DNA from: Xanthostigma xanthostigma
Lineage: Eukaryota > Arthropoda > Insecta > Raphidioptera > Raphidiidae
Assembly: GCA_963575645.1 (NCBI GenBank)
Contig: OY754476.1
Location: 6,820,001-6,884,000 of the forward strand
Length of the DNA: 64,000 bases
Reading direction: 5' to 3'
Under the pieces are notes generated by a model. That model searched no databases. It saw nothing but the letters and a program-made list of their open reading frames with translations, and had not been told where the DNA came from. This document shows positions 36,060 through 49,123 of this stretch, one piece after another (the first letter of the stretch is position 1; every line of letters starts with the position of its first letter). The position numbers and the translations under genes are program-made.

Positions 36060-37990
36060 TGATTAAGGCCAATTCACCGTTAGATGTTGTTTTGTTTACA
36101 TCAATGTTGCTTTAGTTGTGTTATCCTTTAACCATTCCAAAAAAAAACTTGAAAATCCTTAAGGAAGTTCCACTGGTAGAGGGGGAAGAAGCGGGGCAAG
36201 GGGATAATAAAGCATAGGACTAACATTAATTGCCAGTGTTTTGAACAAAAATTTGAGCTGTGCAAAAGCATTGTATGATGCAATCGTTTTCAGAGAAAAG
36301 CTTGAAATTTCTATGTTGATAGCATTGTAACAATGGGTGTTTCTTAACAATTGTAGCAAACAGTAGCTACTCTATAAACAATATATTATAATAATTACTA
36401 ACTGTAACTAAACTCATCTAAGCTATTTGTATTTGTGTATTTGGCAAACAATTACCAAGTGTGGAAGGTCTATTTGACAAAGTGTTGCCCTTATTTGCCT
36501 AAGGCCAATACCAAATACGCGTTACCGTGCGCTTGTCAGTTTTTCGAGGCACATCAAAGGAGCCAAATAGGCAAATACGGCAAATAAACCGTCCACACAA
36601 TGGCCATATTCAGAAGCGCACGCGCCGTGAACCTGTACGGACGTGCAGTATTTTTGTGTCTGTGCTGTGAGCGAGAACTGGAACAATTACTATAGAAAAT
36701 GAATTGGGACAATGAAACAGTGCTAAAATTTCTGAAATTTTGAACCTTGCGTTCTGCTGCCAAATGTTTGTGTGTTTGCTATTCGACTGCCATGTGTGTG
36801 GATGGTCGTATTTGCCTCTATTTGCATGTTTGTCTTGAACGTCATATATTTTGCCAAATATAACAAACACCCAATAGCGAACACAAATAGCCATGTGAAG
36901 TGCCACCTTCATACGTAATACGTGTATATGCGGCCCGAGTTACACTAATACGGGAAATGATCCGCTGCACAACTAAGTTTTGACAGAGATACTGTAGATT
37001 ATAGACGCTAAACAGCAGAGGTCATCAGCGTCAATACAACTCAGTATTACATCTCTGATCTAAACGAAGAGAAGCGTTCTATCTAGGTATCTTTAATATG
37101 TATCACTGGTATCGAACATGGTGATTCCATCAACGAATACACTGTGGATCAATCCAGACAGATATCGTTTTTCAAACAGCGGGATACGTTAAGCCCCCGT
37201 TCGTTTAGATTTTAATATGTCAGTGTTAATTTTCTCTGTATGCATGTGTAGCAGTGTTTTTCAAACTGAGGTACACCTAAACTGCCATGACGGTATCGAA
37301 GCGGATTCTAGTGAACACGAGTCCACCCTGAATTACTTACTATCTCCAAAAAAATCAAACACACAAAGAACGTACCTCTTTTAAATAGTTGCTTGTCTTT
37401 TCTCCCTCAATCAATATGTGCAATATACACTTCTTTATACCGAATCTCAAGGGACCGAGCAATTTTTTTCGTTATAAAGAGTGGTTGTTATATGGAGGGA
37501 AGAAAGAAAAATAATCAAATTTCACCTAATTAATTTATTCCAAACACACATAGTCTGTTAACTTTGCCTGACGTTTTTTGCAATGCCAATATTTGTTTTG
37601 TATTTTATTAAGTATCTTATGCGTGTCTTGGGATGTGATGGAATCATCTTCATTAAACAATAGAAATATTTAGATAAGTTTGGCGGCATCAAGTGCTTGT
37701 TGAATAGTTGGTGATGGTTCAGAATCGTCCTCTTTACGTCTGTAAATATTTGGTGACGCCTAAATATGAACATATTTCTTAATCGTAATAGAGAATGACT
37801 GTTGCGCTATAAAGAGGGTTTTAAGGTAAACCAACCAAATTGTAAAAATTTCTACGTTATAGGACGTTATTGAGAGGTTACACTGCGGTACCTCTTCTGC
37901 CGTTCTATTTATCTTAATATTTCCAGAAATAAAGTGAATGCCGTTCAACCATAAAGTATTGCACAATGCATATTATTATTCTTTTTTATA
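36060..37990. other. Intergenic region upstream of the pyrokinin gene
   Basis: The segment 36450-36910 repeats caaata-type words (gccaaataggcaaatacggc and relatives) and looks repeat-derived, but I could not set its ends. Nothing else supportable. Confidence 0.4.
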
Positions 37991-38172
37991 AATATCCTTA
38001 CATATACAAAAGGCAACATCTGTCTAGCTAATCATGGTCAACTCCGAAACTATTCAACCAATTTTCAATCGGTTTTCACGATATGTACAGAAAATATAAC
38101 GGGATTTTTTAGACTTTCATTACGTTCGAGAAATGAACGAATAGGCAACGTTCATTAGTAAAAACATCTAGT
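37990..38172. repeat. Retroelement-type 3' tail
   Basis: Contains the run ggtcaactccgaaactattc, caaccaattttcaatcggtt and acatctagttattattatat, typical of degenerate RTE/SINE tails in insect genomes. No frame remains. Confidence 0.45.
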
Positions 38173-38188
38173 TATTATTATATTAAAT

Positions 38189-38480
38189 CAGTGATGTCAA
38201 AGATACGGCGCGTGGGCCGCATCCGGCCCTCAAGCCATCTCAATACGGCCCGCGACTAGAATCTATTTTGAAAATAACTACCTCAAATAGGTGACCTGAC
38301 ATCAATGAGCTTGTCAAGCTCAAGATAATTGACCCTTTTTATTACCTTTATATGAAAATTAATTTAAATTAAATAAATAAAGATTTTAATTGAGTATGTG
38401 TTTTAGTTTTAGAGTCTGGCCCGCTAACACACCCTAAATCTTATAAATGGCCCTTTAGAAAAATCAGTCTGACACCCCTG
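38189..38480. mobile_element. hAT-type MITE
   Basis: Ends CAGTGATGTCAAAGA and TCTGACACCCCTG, with ggccgcatccggccct near the left end, are of the widespread hAT type. Flanks tattaaat / tataagat agree at 6 of 8 positions. Confidence 0.7.
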
Positions 38481-38958
38481 TATAAGATAAAATATAAAAA
38501 CTGTTATTTTTTATGTCTAAATAATGAATTATTTAATTCAAATAATAATTTTTTCGTACTAGTGCGAAATGTGTCATTATACATTCGGTATACATAATAT
38601 ATTAAAAGCTGCTATTTTATAGATGGTCTTGCAAAAATATATACATTATTATTTTAAGAAAAAAATTAACAACAATTTCGTCAACACCCCATTGAGATAC
38701 GGAAACTACAAGGTGAGTTGTTTTTTACATGCTTTCTAAAATCAAATTAGGTATAATTTAGATAGTATTTCTTAAAAGGATGCAGGAAATTACGTCTCCT
38801 TTATCTCTATTCCGATATGTTTATACTATAATAATTATATCTTAAGCACTTCATGAGACCAATTCGGTAGCAAGGGCTCTTCTGAAAATACATTCGGATA
38901 TAAAATTTACGCGTAATGATTAAAGTTGAGTCGATATAGAAAGAGAGAGCTATCTATA

Positions 38959-39355
38959 AAGTCCGCTGCACACGAGGCTGGATTTTAGGTTCTTTGCTAG
39001 ATTTCACTACTAGTTTTCTAGCGCTGGTTTTCTTAATTGCTATTACGTGCTTGTTTCACACGAGACGTCTTTACAAGCTTGCTCTGCAGGTAGATTCGGT
39101 GCGCGCGCAGTGATAGTTAGAACGGTAACAAAAATGCATGTTTATTGCCTCTGAACAGAACACACACTATGGCATAGTGTTTGTTTGAGGGCGTTTGTTC
39201 AAGTCGTCCACGTGACAAGATACTGCTTCCTGATTGGTTCTTGTTCATACCTAGAAGCGGACCTAGCAAGAAAAATAACCCCTGTTCTAATTTTACCCAA
39301 CCTACCGGGCAACAGAAGTACAAGCAGCGTTTCTAGCCTCGTGTGCAGCGGCCTT
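38959..39355. mobile_element. MITE with AAGTCCGCTGCACACGAGG ends
   Basis: Inverted ends of about 22 bp (AAGTCCGCTGCACACGAGGC / GCCTCGTGTGCAGCGGCCTT), 397 bp, no clear target duplication. Open frames on both strands inside it are not conserved proteins. Confidence 0.65.
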
Positions 39356-39399
39356 AACGCCATGAAAATAATAAGGCATAACTTTTTGGTGGCGCTGTA

Positions 39400-41500
39400 A
39401 AGTATGCGCAAACCTTTAGCAGTTATCCTTGCAAGTTAATTTGGTCTTGTTTTCAGTACAGAGTGATTTTGAGTAGCGTCTCTTAACTTTATTGATACAT
39501 TTACTCTGGCACGCCGCGATTCATTCTTTCCTGACCTAGAAATCAATTCGAATGTGTGGGCATATTGCAGGTTGTATTTAGAATGAGAATGAAGCCTAGA
39601 GAGGAGTAACTCTAAAGTCTTTGTTGATAAGCTGTATGTAAAGATCAATTGAAACTAAATTATTATTTATTTGATTAGCTTCTTACGCGAATATCGTTCT
39701 ATGTTAAATATTTTACGCAAACGGTGTAACAATAGCAACGAAAACAAATTGTGACCTAAACCTTCCTTAAAATATAAGTTATTGAGTGGTAAAAATCGTA
39801 AACAAGTTCCTTCAGTAGTTCTCAAGATTAGCCGGTACAGACATCCAAACAGACAAACACTTACGACTTCCTTTTACATTATTGTGTAGACTAGCTTAGT
39901 TCGAGTGAACATCCGTAAGCAACCGTCAGTTGCTTTTAGCTGATTAGTTTGTAGCCGATGGGAAGCGTGCGCGGGTAATAAGTGTATGATTTTTCTGTGT
40001 CTGGTAAATGTCTGGCAAAGTACCCCTTTAATGATCAGCGACATTTCGTAACTATACCGGGTGTAAGTTTAACATCAACCACATTGAAATATCAGTTACA
40101 ACTCTCAGAAATTGTAAAATTCGCGAGTTGACTTCGAGCACAATTTTTAAATTTTTAATAACATCAACTGCTCACGACTGATTGACAAGATTTAATCAAA
40201 GATGTTTAGGGTTCAGTTGAATATATGAGTGACTGTTATATAACTTTTTAATTACAGGCGAAGTTGTTTCCGGTGAAGAACATTAAAAATGGAATAATAT
40301 TATGTTTTTTAAAAAATAATATCGTTTCTTTGCGAAATCAATTTATTCTTTCAAATATAGTAGCTGCAATAATATCCTTAAAGAAAGAGGATAGAGTAAA
40401 AAATTATTTTGGTTTGAAGTTTTTGGCAAATTTCAATTTGAAATCTGTCGAAAACTTCGAAATGATTTTTCACTCTACCCTCTTTCTTACCATATAGGAC
40501 AGGTACTTATCCTTCTTTTAAATCATTCTTAAATACAGGTAAAGATTTAATTTAAATTTAACTCTTAGGGGTGTCCATTTATTAGGTATCTACAATTATT
40601 TATCTATACCTACTAATATTATAAAAACGCAGGATGTAAGAGATAATTTCCGAAAGCACGCTGACCATTACAACACGCTGTCCTTATCTGAATTTGGGAT
40701 TGGTTTAAAAGAAGATAGATACCTAGTCTATGGTATCACTGGAGTCTGTCAAAAATTTGAAACCAAAATGATTTATTACTATCTGCATTATTTCAGAATG
40801 AACTAAAAACTCAAAATTGAATAATTTTATTTTGCCAAGCAAAAAGCGAGATTGTTTCTGTACTTTATTTTTCACATGGAAAAATTAATACGTCAAAAGT
40901 AACAAACAATTTTTAGAAAATTATTCAGGTAAATAATGTTTTCAATAGTTCGATTATTGGCACTCCGACCCTGAATATACACCGGTGCTCGGTAGCTGCT
41001 GCGCAAATGTAAACACGATTCCACAAATTAACGTAAACAGGACTAGGCCATGTGTTTTAACAACTTAAAATAGGTTAGTTTGCTATAATATGAAACGGAG
41101 ATTGCCCAGGTCACATGGCGGCTCATTTAGGAGTTAGGACTGTGAACAGTGGCGTCCAAAAAAGACATAAATGCCGCGTTGCAGAAAGCATTGTCAGAAA
41201 ATCTAATTTGACAATGGCCTTAGATTGTGACCACACCTATTTATCCACAAGAAAAGCATAGTAGCATTTCAAATTTATTTTACTAAAAATGATTATTGAT
41301 CGATTGAAAAAAACTTTTGAAATTAAACTTCTTTTGCCACCGTAGGGAAAACTGATTCATAACTCATTTGTAAAATGGTGTCTATGCCTGAATTATTATT
41401 TTCATCGCTGATGAAAATAATGATTTAACATAGTTTAAAAAAAGAGGGTGCGTACTGTGTATTTTACACTACACACCACAGAAATAGATATAGGTAATTG
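39400..41500. other. Intergenic stretch
   Basis: Nothing I can delimit. The 77-codon frame at 40264 is AT-rich and without recognisable content. Confidence 0.45.
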
Positions 41501-41509
41501 TAAAAAATT

Positions 41510-41786
41510 ATGGAGGGTAGGGGATAAGGATGAAAAGTGTGAAATTAGGATGGCGCTACCGTAGGAAGAGTGTCAATTTCTCTCTGATGATTCTATGGGT
41601 TATATTTACCAAATACTGTATGACTATAAGTCGCCAAAAATATTTCCTTTCAGCAACTGCTATTAAACCCTTTTTCTACACTAGCGCCATTCTGGTTACT
41701 TTATGAACTGTTATTTAACGCTTTCAGACGGACACTTTTTCAGTTTTACCCCCATATAGATGGTTCTCTTTATCCTCTACCCTCCT
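41510..41786. mobile_element. MITE with ATGGAGGGTA ends, copy B
   Basis: Same family as 15066-15226, with ends ATGGAGGGTAGGGGATAA and TTATCCTCTACCCTCCTA. Followed directly by a (TAA)n tract and a tRNA-like segment. Confidence 0.6.
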
Positions 41787-41790
41787 AGTA

Positions 41791-41813
41791 AATAATAATA
41801 ATAATAATAATAA
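41791..41813. repeat. (TAA)n microsatellite
   Basis: About seven uninterrupted taa units between the MITE end and the tRNA-like sequence. Confidence 0.8.
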
Positions 41814-41883
41814 TGGCACCGACCGCCGGGATCGAACTTAAGGCCTGTCGGTTAGGAGACAACCGTTCTACCTCGTTGCCACC
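41814..41883 (-). pseudogene. tRNA-like segment (SINE head or tRNA pseudogene, Arg-CCT-like)
   Basis: On the minus strand, 70 nt resemble a tRNA: an A-box-like region TGGCAACGAGGTAGAACGG, an anticodon loop read as CTCCTAA (anticodon CCT), and a B-box-like GTTCGATCC. Acceptor and anticodon stems pair imperfectly, so it is not a functional tRNA. It runs straight into (ATT)n in its own orientation, the kind of tail seen on short retroposons. Confidence 0.5.
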
Positions 41884-42480
41884 TTAGTAAAATCAAATTA
41901 CGTCCGTTATTTTTATAAAAGGAAACGGAACAGGATTAATAATAATAGGATAACTAAAACTCGATACGGATTATTCCGGCTCTGTTTCAAAAAATACAAT
42001 TCTAATACAAAAAACAACAATTTTATTATTGCTAATTTATTTGCACTTAACACTTTTATGACTACAATAAATTAACCTACATATTTCAAATTAAATAATG
42101 CCTTCAATATTTAGTATTTACCAGAACATCTGGTTACATTTAATCCTAATAATAAGTCTCATCGAGCAAGATTGTAATAAGATTTGAATATTATTAATGA
42201 ACAGTCTAATAACAAAACAAATGCACATTAACACCAAATTCACAGTAATTATTTGTATGGCCGATTGTACTAAAGACCATCCCACATCGAATCCTTTTAT
42301 GATGCCAAGTATACTTCAGGATTCATATTTTTGAGCGTTTTTCTAGTGAACCCATGTGACTAAAATGAGTTAAAGTATTTCATTCTCAATGCATTCTCAT
42401 TAGGACGACAACAGTTTTGTAATTACTACAGTAGTACCTGTGAGTCAAAATTAATTTACATTCTAAATAGGTTTGGCAAT

Positions 42481-42486
42481 TTTATT
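42481..42486 (-). promoter_or_regulatory. Poly(A) signal of hand
   Basis: AATAAA on the minus strand, 34 nt past the hand stop codon, so the 3' untranslated region is probably very short. Confidence 0.55.
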
Positions 42487-42519
42487 CTTTGGTATTTTTT
42501 TCAAGTATAATTATGTTTT

Positions 42520-45500
42520 CTAAATATTTTGTTCTTGTTTGAATTCGAGGGCCCAAACATGCTGTGGCCATCCGGTTCTTCCCTTGCTTTTTCTTGTTAT
42601 CGTTTCATCGTTAGTTTCGCCATTCTAAAAACAAAAAATGTATTATTAACTTCCCGCTATAAAAAAATCAATGATTTTTGACGTGATAACGTCTTATAAA
42701 TTGATGAAACATCGGCTGCATGCACGAAAAAGTGTAACGTTCCGAAATGTGTCACGTTCCGCCTGACCCTGTGCGTGCAAGCGAGAGCGCAGTATAAGCC
42801 CAAGTTTGACAGCTACTAAAATTTAGGTTATGTATTATTAAATACGATATTCGAGCGGAATACGTTATCACGTAAAACTATCGTCCGTAAACCGACTTTA
42901 CAGACAACCATTTTTTTTTTAAGAATCGGGAAGTTATTGTTTTCACCCCGATTTTAGAAAATCGAGTTCCTATCAGATCTCGACGTTTTGAGGTATTAGA
43001 ACGCTATTCTGACTATTTTTGCGATGATGTCCGTAGGGCTGTATATGTGTGTGTGTATGTGAACCTCTTATTACTTTTGAACAAAGTGTCCGATTTAAAC
43101 GCGGTTTGCGGCATCTAACGTGACTTTGCTGAACTTAGATTTCCTGAAAATTTGGTATGATTCGGCCCAATAGATTTTTAAAAATCTCAAAAATACAAGT
43201 TTCAAAAATTTTTAGAAATTTGTTTTTTTGGAATATTTTCTAGACTACTAAACCAATTAATTCCAAAATCTAATCAGGTCTTCTCAAAAAACTGCATCGA
43301 TTTTCGTAAACCGCATCAAAGTCGGTTTATGTATTCAAGAGATATCGTGAACGAAAAATTCGTAGAAAAGCGTTTTTTTACATTACTCATAAAATTCTTT
43401 TCAAATCGATTATTTTGTAATAAATTACTTTCTTAGGTTAAAAAAACTGCGTCGATCACCGCAAACCGCATCAAAATTGATTCGAAAAATTGGTAAAAAA
43501 ATGTTTTTTTGAGCTATATTTTCTATATTTTTGAGCGTTTTGACCTCGAAAATAGCGGGAAGTTTCAGGGATGGCCCGCAGGGTCAAACTTCTTTTTATT
43601 TTTTTTATTGCATTTAATGTCAGCATTTTAATAATCTGTAGTCATCTCTGATGAAAAAAAAAAATACATGAACGCGGTTCATTTTCAAAAAAAAAACAAC
43701 TCTTTTTCGTATTGAAGGAATGTTTTTCGTCCAAAAAAATGTATCGAAAAACAGTCTCGACAAATATAAAACTTTGAAACATTTTAAATTATTTTCAAAA
43801 AGTAAAGAAACAATTCCAAAACATTTTCCAAATAGCTGTGTCATAATGAAATAATTATTTATCAAATTAAAATTAAAACAGTGCACAAATATTTAACGGA
43901 CAATCAATATACTAAATTCTATGTGAGACCATGGTTGACAATTCACAAAACAGTAATATTTTATAAAACATTTCAATCCAAAATGCGTAAATTTTCTATT
44001 TAACAATCGACAACGTTTATAAAAAAATTTCAGGTTTGACAATAGCCAGAGAAGTGCAGTTACGTATTTATATTTAACATCGGTCCGAAAGTAGTGAGAG
44101 TTTCTTAGGCTCCTCCCATTGAGAAAACAGAATTCTTACGAGGAATGTACTATACACTGGAAACACAGTATACATATGTATATTTTAAAACATTTCACGT
44201 ACAACTAAACTGTATATTTGTTTTAAGATGTAAACTTTTATTAAGCAATAAAATAATATATGGTCTAGTTTGTATATAATATATATCAACATAAAATTTT
44301 ATGTAGTTTCCCGGATGCTCCTTGAAGATTTGTTCCTTCTCTATTTCATTTCTATGAAGTTCCGAAGATATGAAGGTGTGTTTTTGTTTCGTTGCTTTTT
44401 TATTTATTTAACTAATACATAAAAGTACGTACGAGTTCATAAAAATAAAGAAAAAACAAAAATTTAATATGTGGGTGTGAACACTGGTCTCAAAAAAGCG
44501 ATGTTATCAAACTTAATTTTATTTGATATTCAGATCTTTGATTAACGTCTGATATCTATTTGATATTGTTTAAGAAACTTCAGTGACTTAGTCTACGCAG
44601 AGGCGGACTTGCAAGTGTCAAGGGCCCACAAAATATAAATCATCACACATTTTTTACTTTTTCAATAACAATGAACGCCTAGTGTATAGTAAAAAAAAAT
44701 AGTTAAATGTGAGTTTTGACAACTTTTTAGGTGAATTTATCGTGTTATTTTTTTGGTCAGGTCACCAAGTTTCAACTTTGGTTTTGATGTTATTAAAAAT
44801 GAATTTCAAACCCTCTTAATTTAACAGAAAAATGGGACCACACTGAACTTCAATGAGCCCTAGGCTCCGAAAAACCTAGAACCGACCCCTGAGCCTACGT
44901 TACTTGCTAATACCTGCAGGGCAATTTTATTTCGACATCAAGAAAATGTGTTTTATCTGCACCAAAAAGGATATATTTTAAGAACAGTCAATAATGAAAA
45001 TTTTCTCATTTTCCCGACTCCTGCAAAGTCAACTAATATACAATCCAGACTATTTATAAAAAAAAAAATTCGCACAGACGTTATGAATTGAATTAAAAAT
45101 TGATGATATTCAAATGATTATGCCTTGATTTGTATTCAAAGTAGACGAGGGTATTGAGCATAATCCAATTACAGAGTTAATGCGTAACTTTTAACACTAG
45201 CCACAAACCAACAGGGAGCTCTTATCGACTCCCTTAATATAGTTACGTTTGCCAATAAAAGGGGACATATAATTGCATTTATTCAATTACCGGTATTAGA
45301 ATAAGATTACCGTAAAGATAATATTTTAATAACGATATAATTATCTAAGTGTATTTTCCTGTTCTGTAGAGATCACAACATACTGATAATATAATTAATA
45401 ATTAATCAATAAATAGACATGTAGAAAAACATATACACGTACCTGTAGTGCAGTAGACTTATTTGAGTTTTCGAAGTTTGATTGATCATTTTTTTTGTAA

Positions 45501-48087
45501 TCTACACTGGAATTTATATGCCGTCTCCCTGAACCTCCAAGATTTTCCAATTCCGCTCTAAATCCAATCCCAGGCTCATCCGTTTCCAAAACACCCATCA
45601 AATATGATATATAAGAAGTAGCTAGTCGCAATGTTTTTATCTGAAACAAAACAACATTTTAAACGATTTTCGTAAAAACGCCGAAATTTAATTTCATTTT
45701 TTTTATTGGTTTTGACGGGTTAGATTAAAAGGACACATCAACTTAGGGAATGAACGAACAGTGTCCCTATTAAGTTTCATCTAACTTAGTCCAATATGTC
45801 TCGAGTGATGCCGGTACAAAAGGACAGATAAACAGACAAAAATTCTCCCGTCTGTTATCTAGATAGGTATAATATAAAGTTCTCGTAAGAAAACTACAAT
45901 TTTATATAATTGATTATTTTTACCTTTGATAATTTGGTATCAGCAGGTACATTGGGTATGCAATCACGGAGATCGGCAAAGGCATTGTTAATTGACTGAG
46001 TTCTTCTTCGCTCCTTTTTATTAGCTGTGTTACGTCTTTTAACTACCCTTACAAATGGTTGATGATTTGTTGTAATTTCTCCTTCCATTGACGTCATAGG
46101 CGTGCCATAACCAGTTATATAAGAATTCGTTATGTTTCCTACAACATAATATTATGTCATATTCACCGAAAAAAAATATGTTATTCTATATTCAGAGCTG
46201 ATTCTTCGGCGGTGCGAGTCGTGTGATCACAGATGTGGTCGTGATAGTGGAGCCGAAATTTAGAAAATAAGATTTGAAAAAAAAAACAACAAAAAAATTA
46301 AAAATTCCAAAATATAAAATTATTTGTTTATAAGAAACTGACTGCCCAAAACGTCGTGTTTGTGCCGAAATATTAACAGGAAAAAGAGAATTTCAAAATT
46401 AAAAAAATATTTGTTCACAAGAAATTTATTGTTTTTTGAGCCGTACTAATGGCTTGTTTGTACTGAAAGTCTTTGTAAATATATCAAAACTTATAAAATA
46501 AAATTTTGAAATGAGAAAGAATTTCTTTATTTGAAATTAATCAATTTATCAGATATGAATTAATTTTATCTAAGTACGGCCTCCTGATGGAGATCACAAG
46601 ATTTCGCATAACGTTGAATCATTCCTAAGACTGTCTCTGGTTGCATTTTACCCGCTTTTAGAGTCGCCGAATACTGCCCATCTTCGGTTATCGGAAACTG
46701 AGTGAATATTTGATAATGCTGAGTTATTGGAGCATTGCATGCTCCGGAAATTGGTGAAATTCGTCTTCCATCGGGAGATTCAGATCTTGGAGACGTTCCT
46801 CCACCTCCAGAACAAATACTTCCTTCCCAGAAATTACTTTCGTCACCGTTACAAATTACGTTGTGATCTAGATTGTAATACAATCAATTATTTTACCTAA
46901 ACGAAATAGTTTTCTGTCTATCAAAGTTTATAAATATCTAAAAGTAACCTTGAAATATATTCATTGAGGATGCATTACCTTCCGCAATTTTTTATTGGAG
47001 ATGTCCAAAATTAAAAGAATTTTAATTTCCGATAATATTTTTTTATTTGATATAAAATCATAAATTTGTCTTAGATAACGTGAAATATTTTTCAAAATTG
47101 CAGCCCTGGAACGCTAGTTTGTTGTACAAAATGAAAAGGAATACAGAAATTATTCTTTATTTTTTACAAACGAAATTAATAGCTCCCGTTTTTTCGGTTT
47201 TTTATTAAAAAAATGACAGAGTATATCAATTATGACTTATTAAATAGAAATAAGAATTTTTGAATAGGTAATGTTTCGCTCATTATAATTTACGATTAAC
47301 TTCAAAATTCTATAGGGGCAGACCCGTTCCAAGATCCCTAGGTTAACAACAGATGCCCTGAATTGATTTTAATGAATCATTATAATTGTTTTCCAATTTG
47401 AACAGAAAATATGTTTCTTTCATAATATTTAAAACAGTTTCATTTTTATTATCAGAAAATACTTTTTTTAGCAAACTAGTAAGTACCTACTTATTTACAA
47501 AAAAATATATATATCTTCGTTTTAAGGTTTCACTTTTATTAAAGTATAAAATTTAATAAAAAAAGTAAAAATCGGAGGAATGTGGCCCAGAATATTTATC
47601 AGTTAATACCAATCAATTATTAATTTTGGAACGTTTCTGCGATTTTCACTAGTTATATATAAGTATGGATGCAAATAGTTCCAATGAATAAAAATTAATT
47701 TTGTCCTCGTAATTAGTTTAGGTCCAATAAAATATTATTTTAGGAAAGAAACAATTTATAAAAAAAGCTTTATCGATGGTTCGCTTGTAGCCGACGTTTC
47801 GAAAAAAATATTTTCATCATCAGGGCCTTTGAACATGTTATACAATTGCCCATTTTATATTAGATAAGGTGGGCCTCATACTGCATTTTAATGGCGTGAT
47901 AAGTCGCTCTTCTTTTATCCATAATTTAAAAAAAAATTAACTTACCTGAATTATACAACTCCATTTTGTAATGATGATGTCTATAATCCGACGTATAAAA
48001 TGGGGCAGTGTCTTGATAACAATTAATAGGGCTTGTGTTCGGTTGATGATAATTTTCCGGAGATGAACTCCTATTGTAGTTATACAT
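42520..48087 (-). CDS. hand: Hand, bHLH transcription factor (5 exons)
   Basis: Coding exons on the minus strand are 48087-47946, 46867-46652, 46138-45924, 45640-45443 and 42624-42520, giving 291 residues; phases 1, 1, 0, 0 all fit GT-AG introns. The bHLH domain spans about residues 154-209: basic region [18 protein letters not shown], helix 1 and loop with [14 protein letters not shown], helix 2 beginning [14 protein letters not shown], which is diagnostic of HAND. An intron splits loop from helix 2. The last exon encodes the family's conserved tail [17 protein letters not shown], which confirms identity. HAND acts in heart, visceral and lymph-gland mesoderm as a heterodimer with E proteins (Daughterless) on E-boxes. 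The protein is longer than Drosophila Hand (about 174) because of a 119-residue N-terminal part, rich in Tyr/Asn/Ser with a Gly/Ser run. The exon 2 donor (GTAAAA) is weak but is the only one keeping phase. The ATG at 48087 is the first in the open exon; an upstream non-coding exon is possible. Confidence 0.94.
42648..43564. mobile_element. Foldback-ended element in hand intron 4
   Basis: Inverted ends AACTTCCCGCTAT / ATAGCGGGAAGTT, about 917 bp, begin only 23 bp from the start of the last hand coding exon. The interior includes gtaacgttccgaaatgtgtc and a gtgtgtgtgt tract plus cgcatcaaa-type repeats, typical of high-copy insect repeats. No transposase frame. Confidence 0.6.
44598..44891. mobile_element. 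hAT-type MITE in hand intron 4
   Basis: Ends CAGAGGCGGACT and AACCGACCCCTG, with flanks agtctacg / agcctacg agreeing at 7 of 8 bases. Confidence 0.65.
47770..47840. repeat. Retroelement fragment in hand intron 1
   Basis: The phrase gtagccgacgtttcg followed by tcatcatcaggg is typical of the ends of Penelope-like or LINE fragments in arthropods. Too short to classify. Confidence 0.3.
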
Positions 48088-48391
48088 TATTATATCATTC
48101 ACAAAAATATTTATTATAATTCACTAAAACCACCAAACTTAGAGCATTATTTATTTTTTACGTACATTTCACTTATTTTCAAATCACAAAAACTATTCGA
48201 AAGTTACACTTTTGACGATAACAGATATTGTTTAAATATTGCAAATGTTTAAACAATTTGAGATTACAAAAATATTAAGCGCGTGGAGGATTTGTGTTTT
48301 AAGGCTTAGAGGATTATTTTATCCATAACTAATTCGGACAACAGCACCGCAGCATCCAAATTGTTATAATAGATGACATCTGGATCCTCCC

Positions 48392-48401
48392 CTATATTTA
48401 G
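48392..48401 (-). promoter_or_regulatory. MEF2-type site upstream of hand
   Basis: CTAAATATAG on the minus strand matches the MEF2 consensus YTA(A/T)4TAR, 305-314 bp upstream of the hand ATG. It could equally serve as an A/T-rich TATA element. A CAGATG E-box lies about 15 bp downstream, and GATA-type cores occur near 48220. Function is inferred from what is known of hand regulation in insects. Confidence 0.3.
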
Positions 48402-49123
48402 TCGTTTTGATGTCTCGTTAAAAATAGGCGGAGTTTGAACCGAAAGACCGCCCAAAACCTTGCGCACGCAACACTCTGAATCAATAAATTAATATGAATT
48501 AATTGAGATTTTTGTTTATTTTCTCACGAAGACAATTAAATAATTGAGTACATTATTCTAAACATTATTGATGATTAAAAAATTACCTTTGGGAATTTAA
48601 ACCACTGCATAAAAATTATACAAATTTCGACACTGACTTCCCAGAACCTTTATAACAAAAAATTAGTGTTTGCCTTCATTTTACGTCTTGCTAACTTAAG
48701 GCTTTTTTGAGAATATAGACGTTGATAACATCAGCCGTCGAGCGTCTATAATCTATATCTATAACACTCAAAACACGTGTCACCAATATAATGACTGAAA
48801 AAATGAATATTCCATAACATAAAAAAAATATATATAACTCAAAAGTTTTTATATTTAGGGTCAAAATTGATGTGAGAAAATTTTGATATACCGCCATCAA
48901 CTACAGAAGAAATTTCTTTTCTTCGGTGTTTTTGTGTCGTTGTTTTTTGTGGTAACTAATGATTTTGAGCTTACAATTTACAAGCAAATATAAAAAGGAA
49001 CAATTACTGAAGTATTATTTGAGTACCATATATAATTAAACAGATTAAATACTTTAAGCATCAAAATTCAAATTTCAAAATAGTATAAATGGGAGTTAAT
49101 GAGTTTAACAATCGTACGAGTTA

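Noticed and set aside
45894-46883. hand exon 2 frame as an independent 105-codon gene
   Set aside because: Its acceptor and an internal donor keep phase with hand exons 1 and 3, and its first codons include intron.
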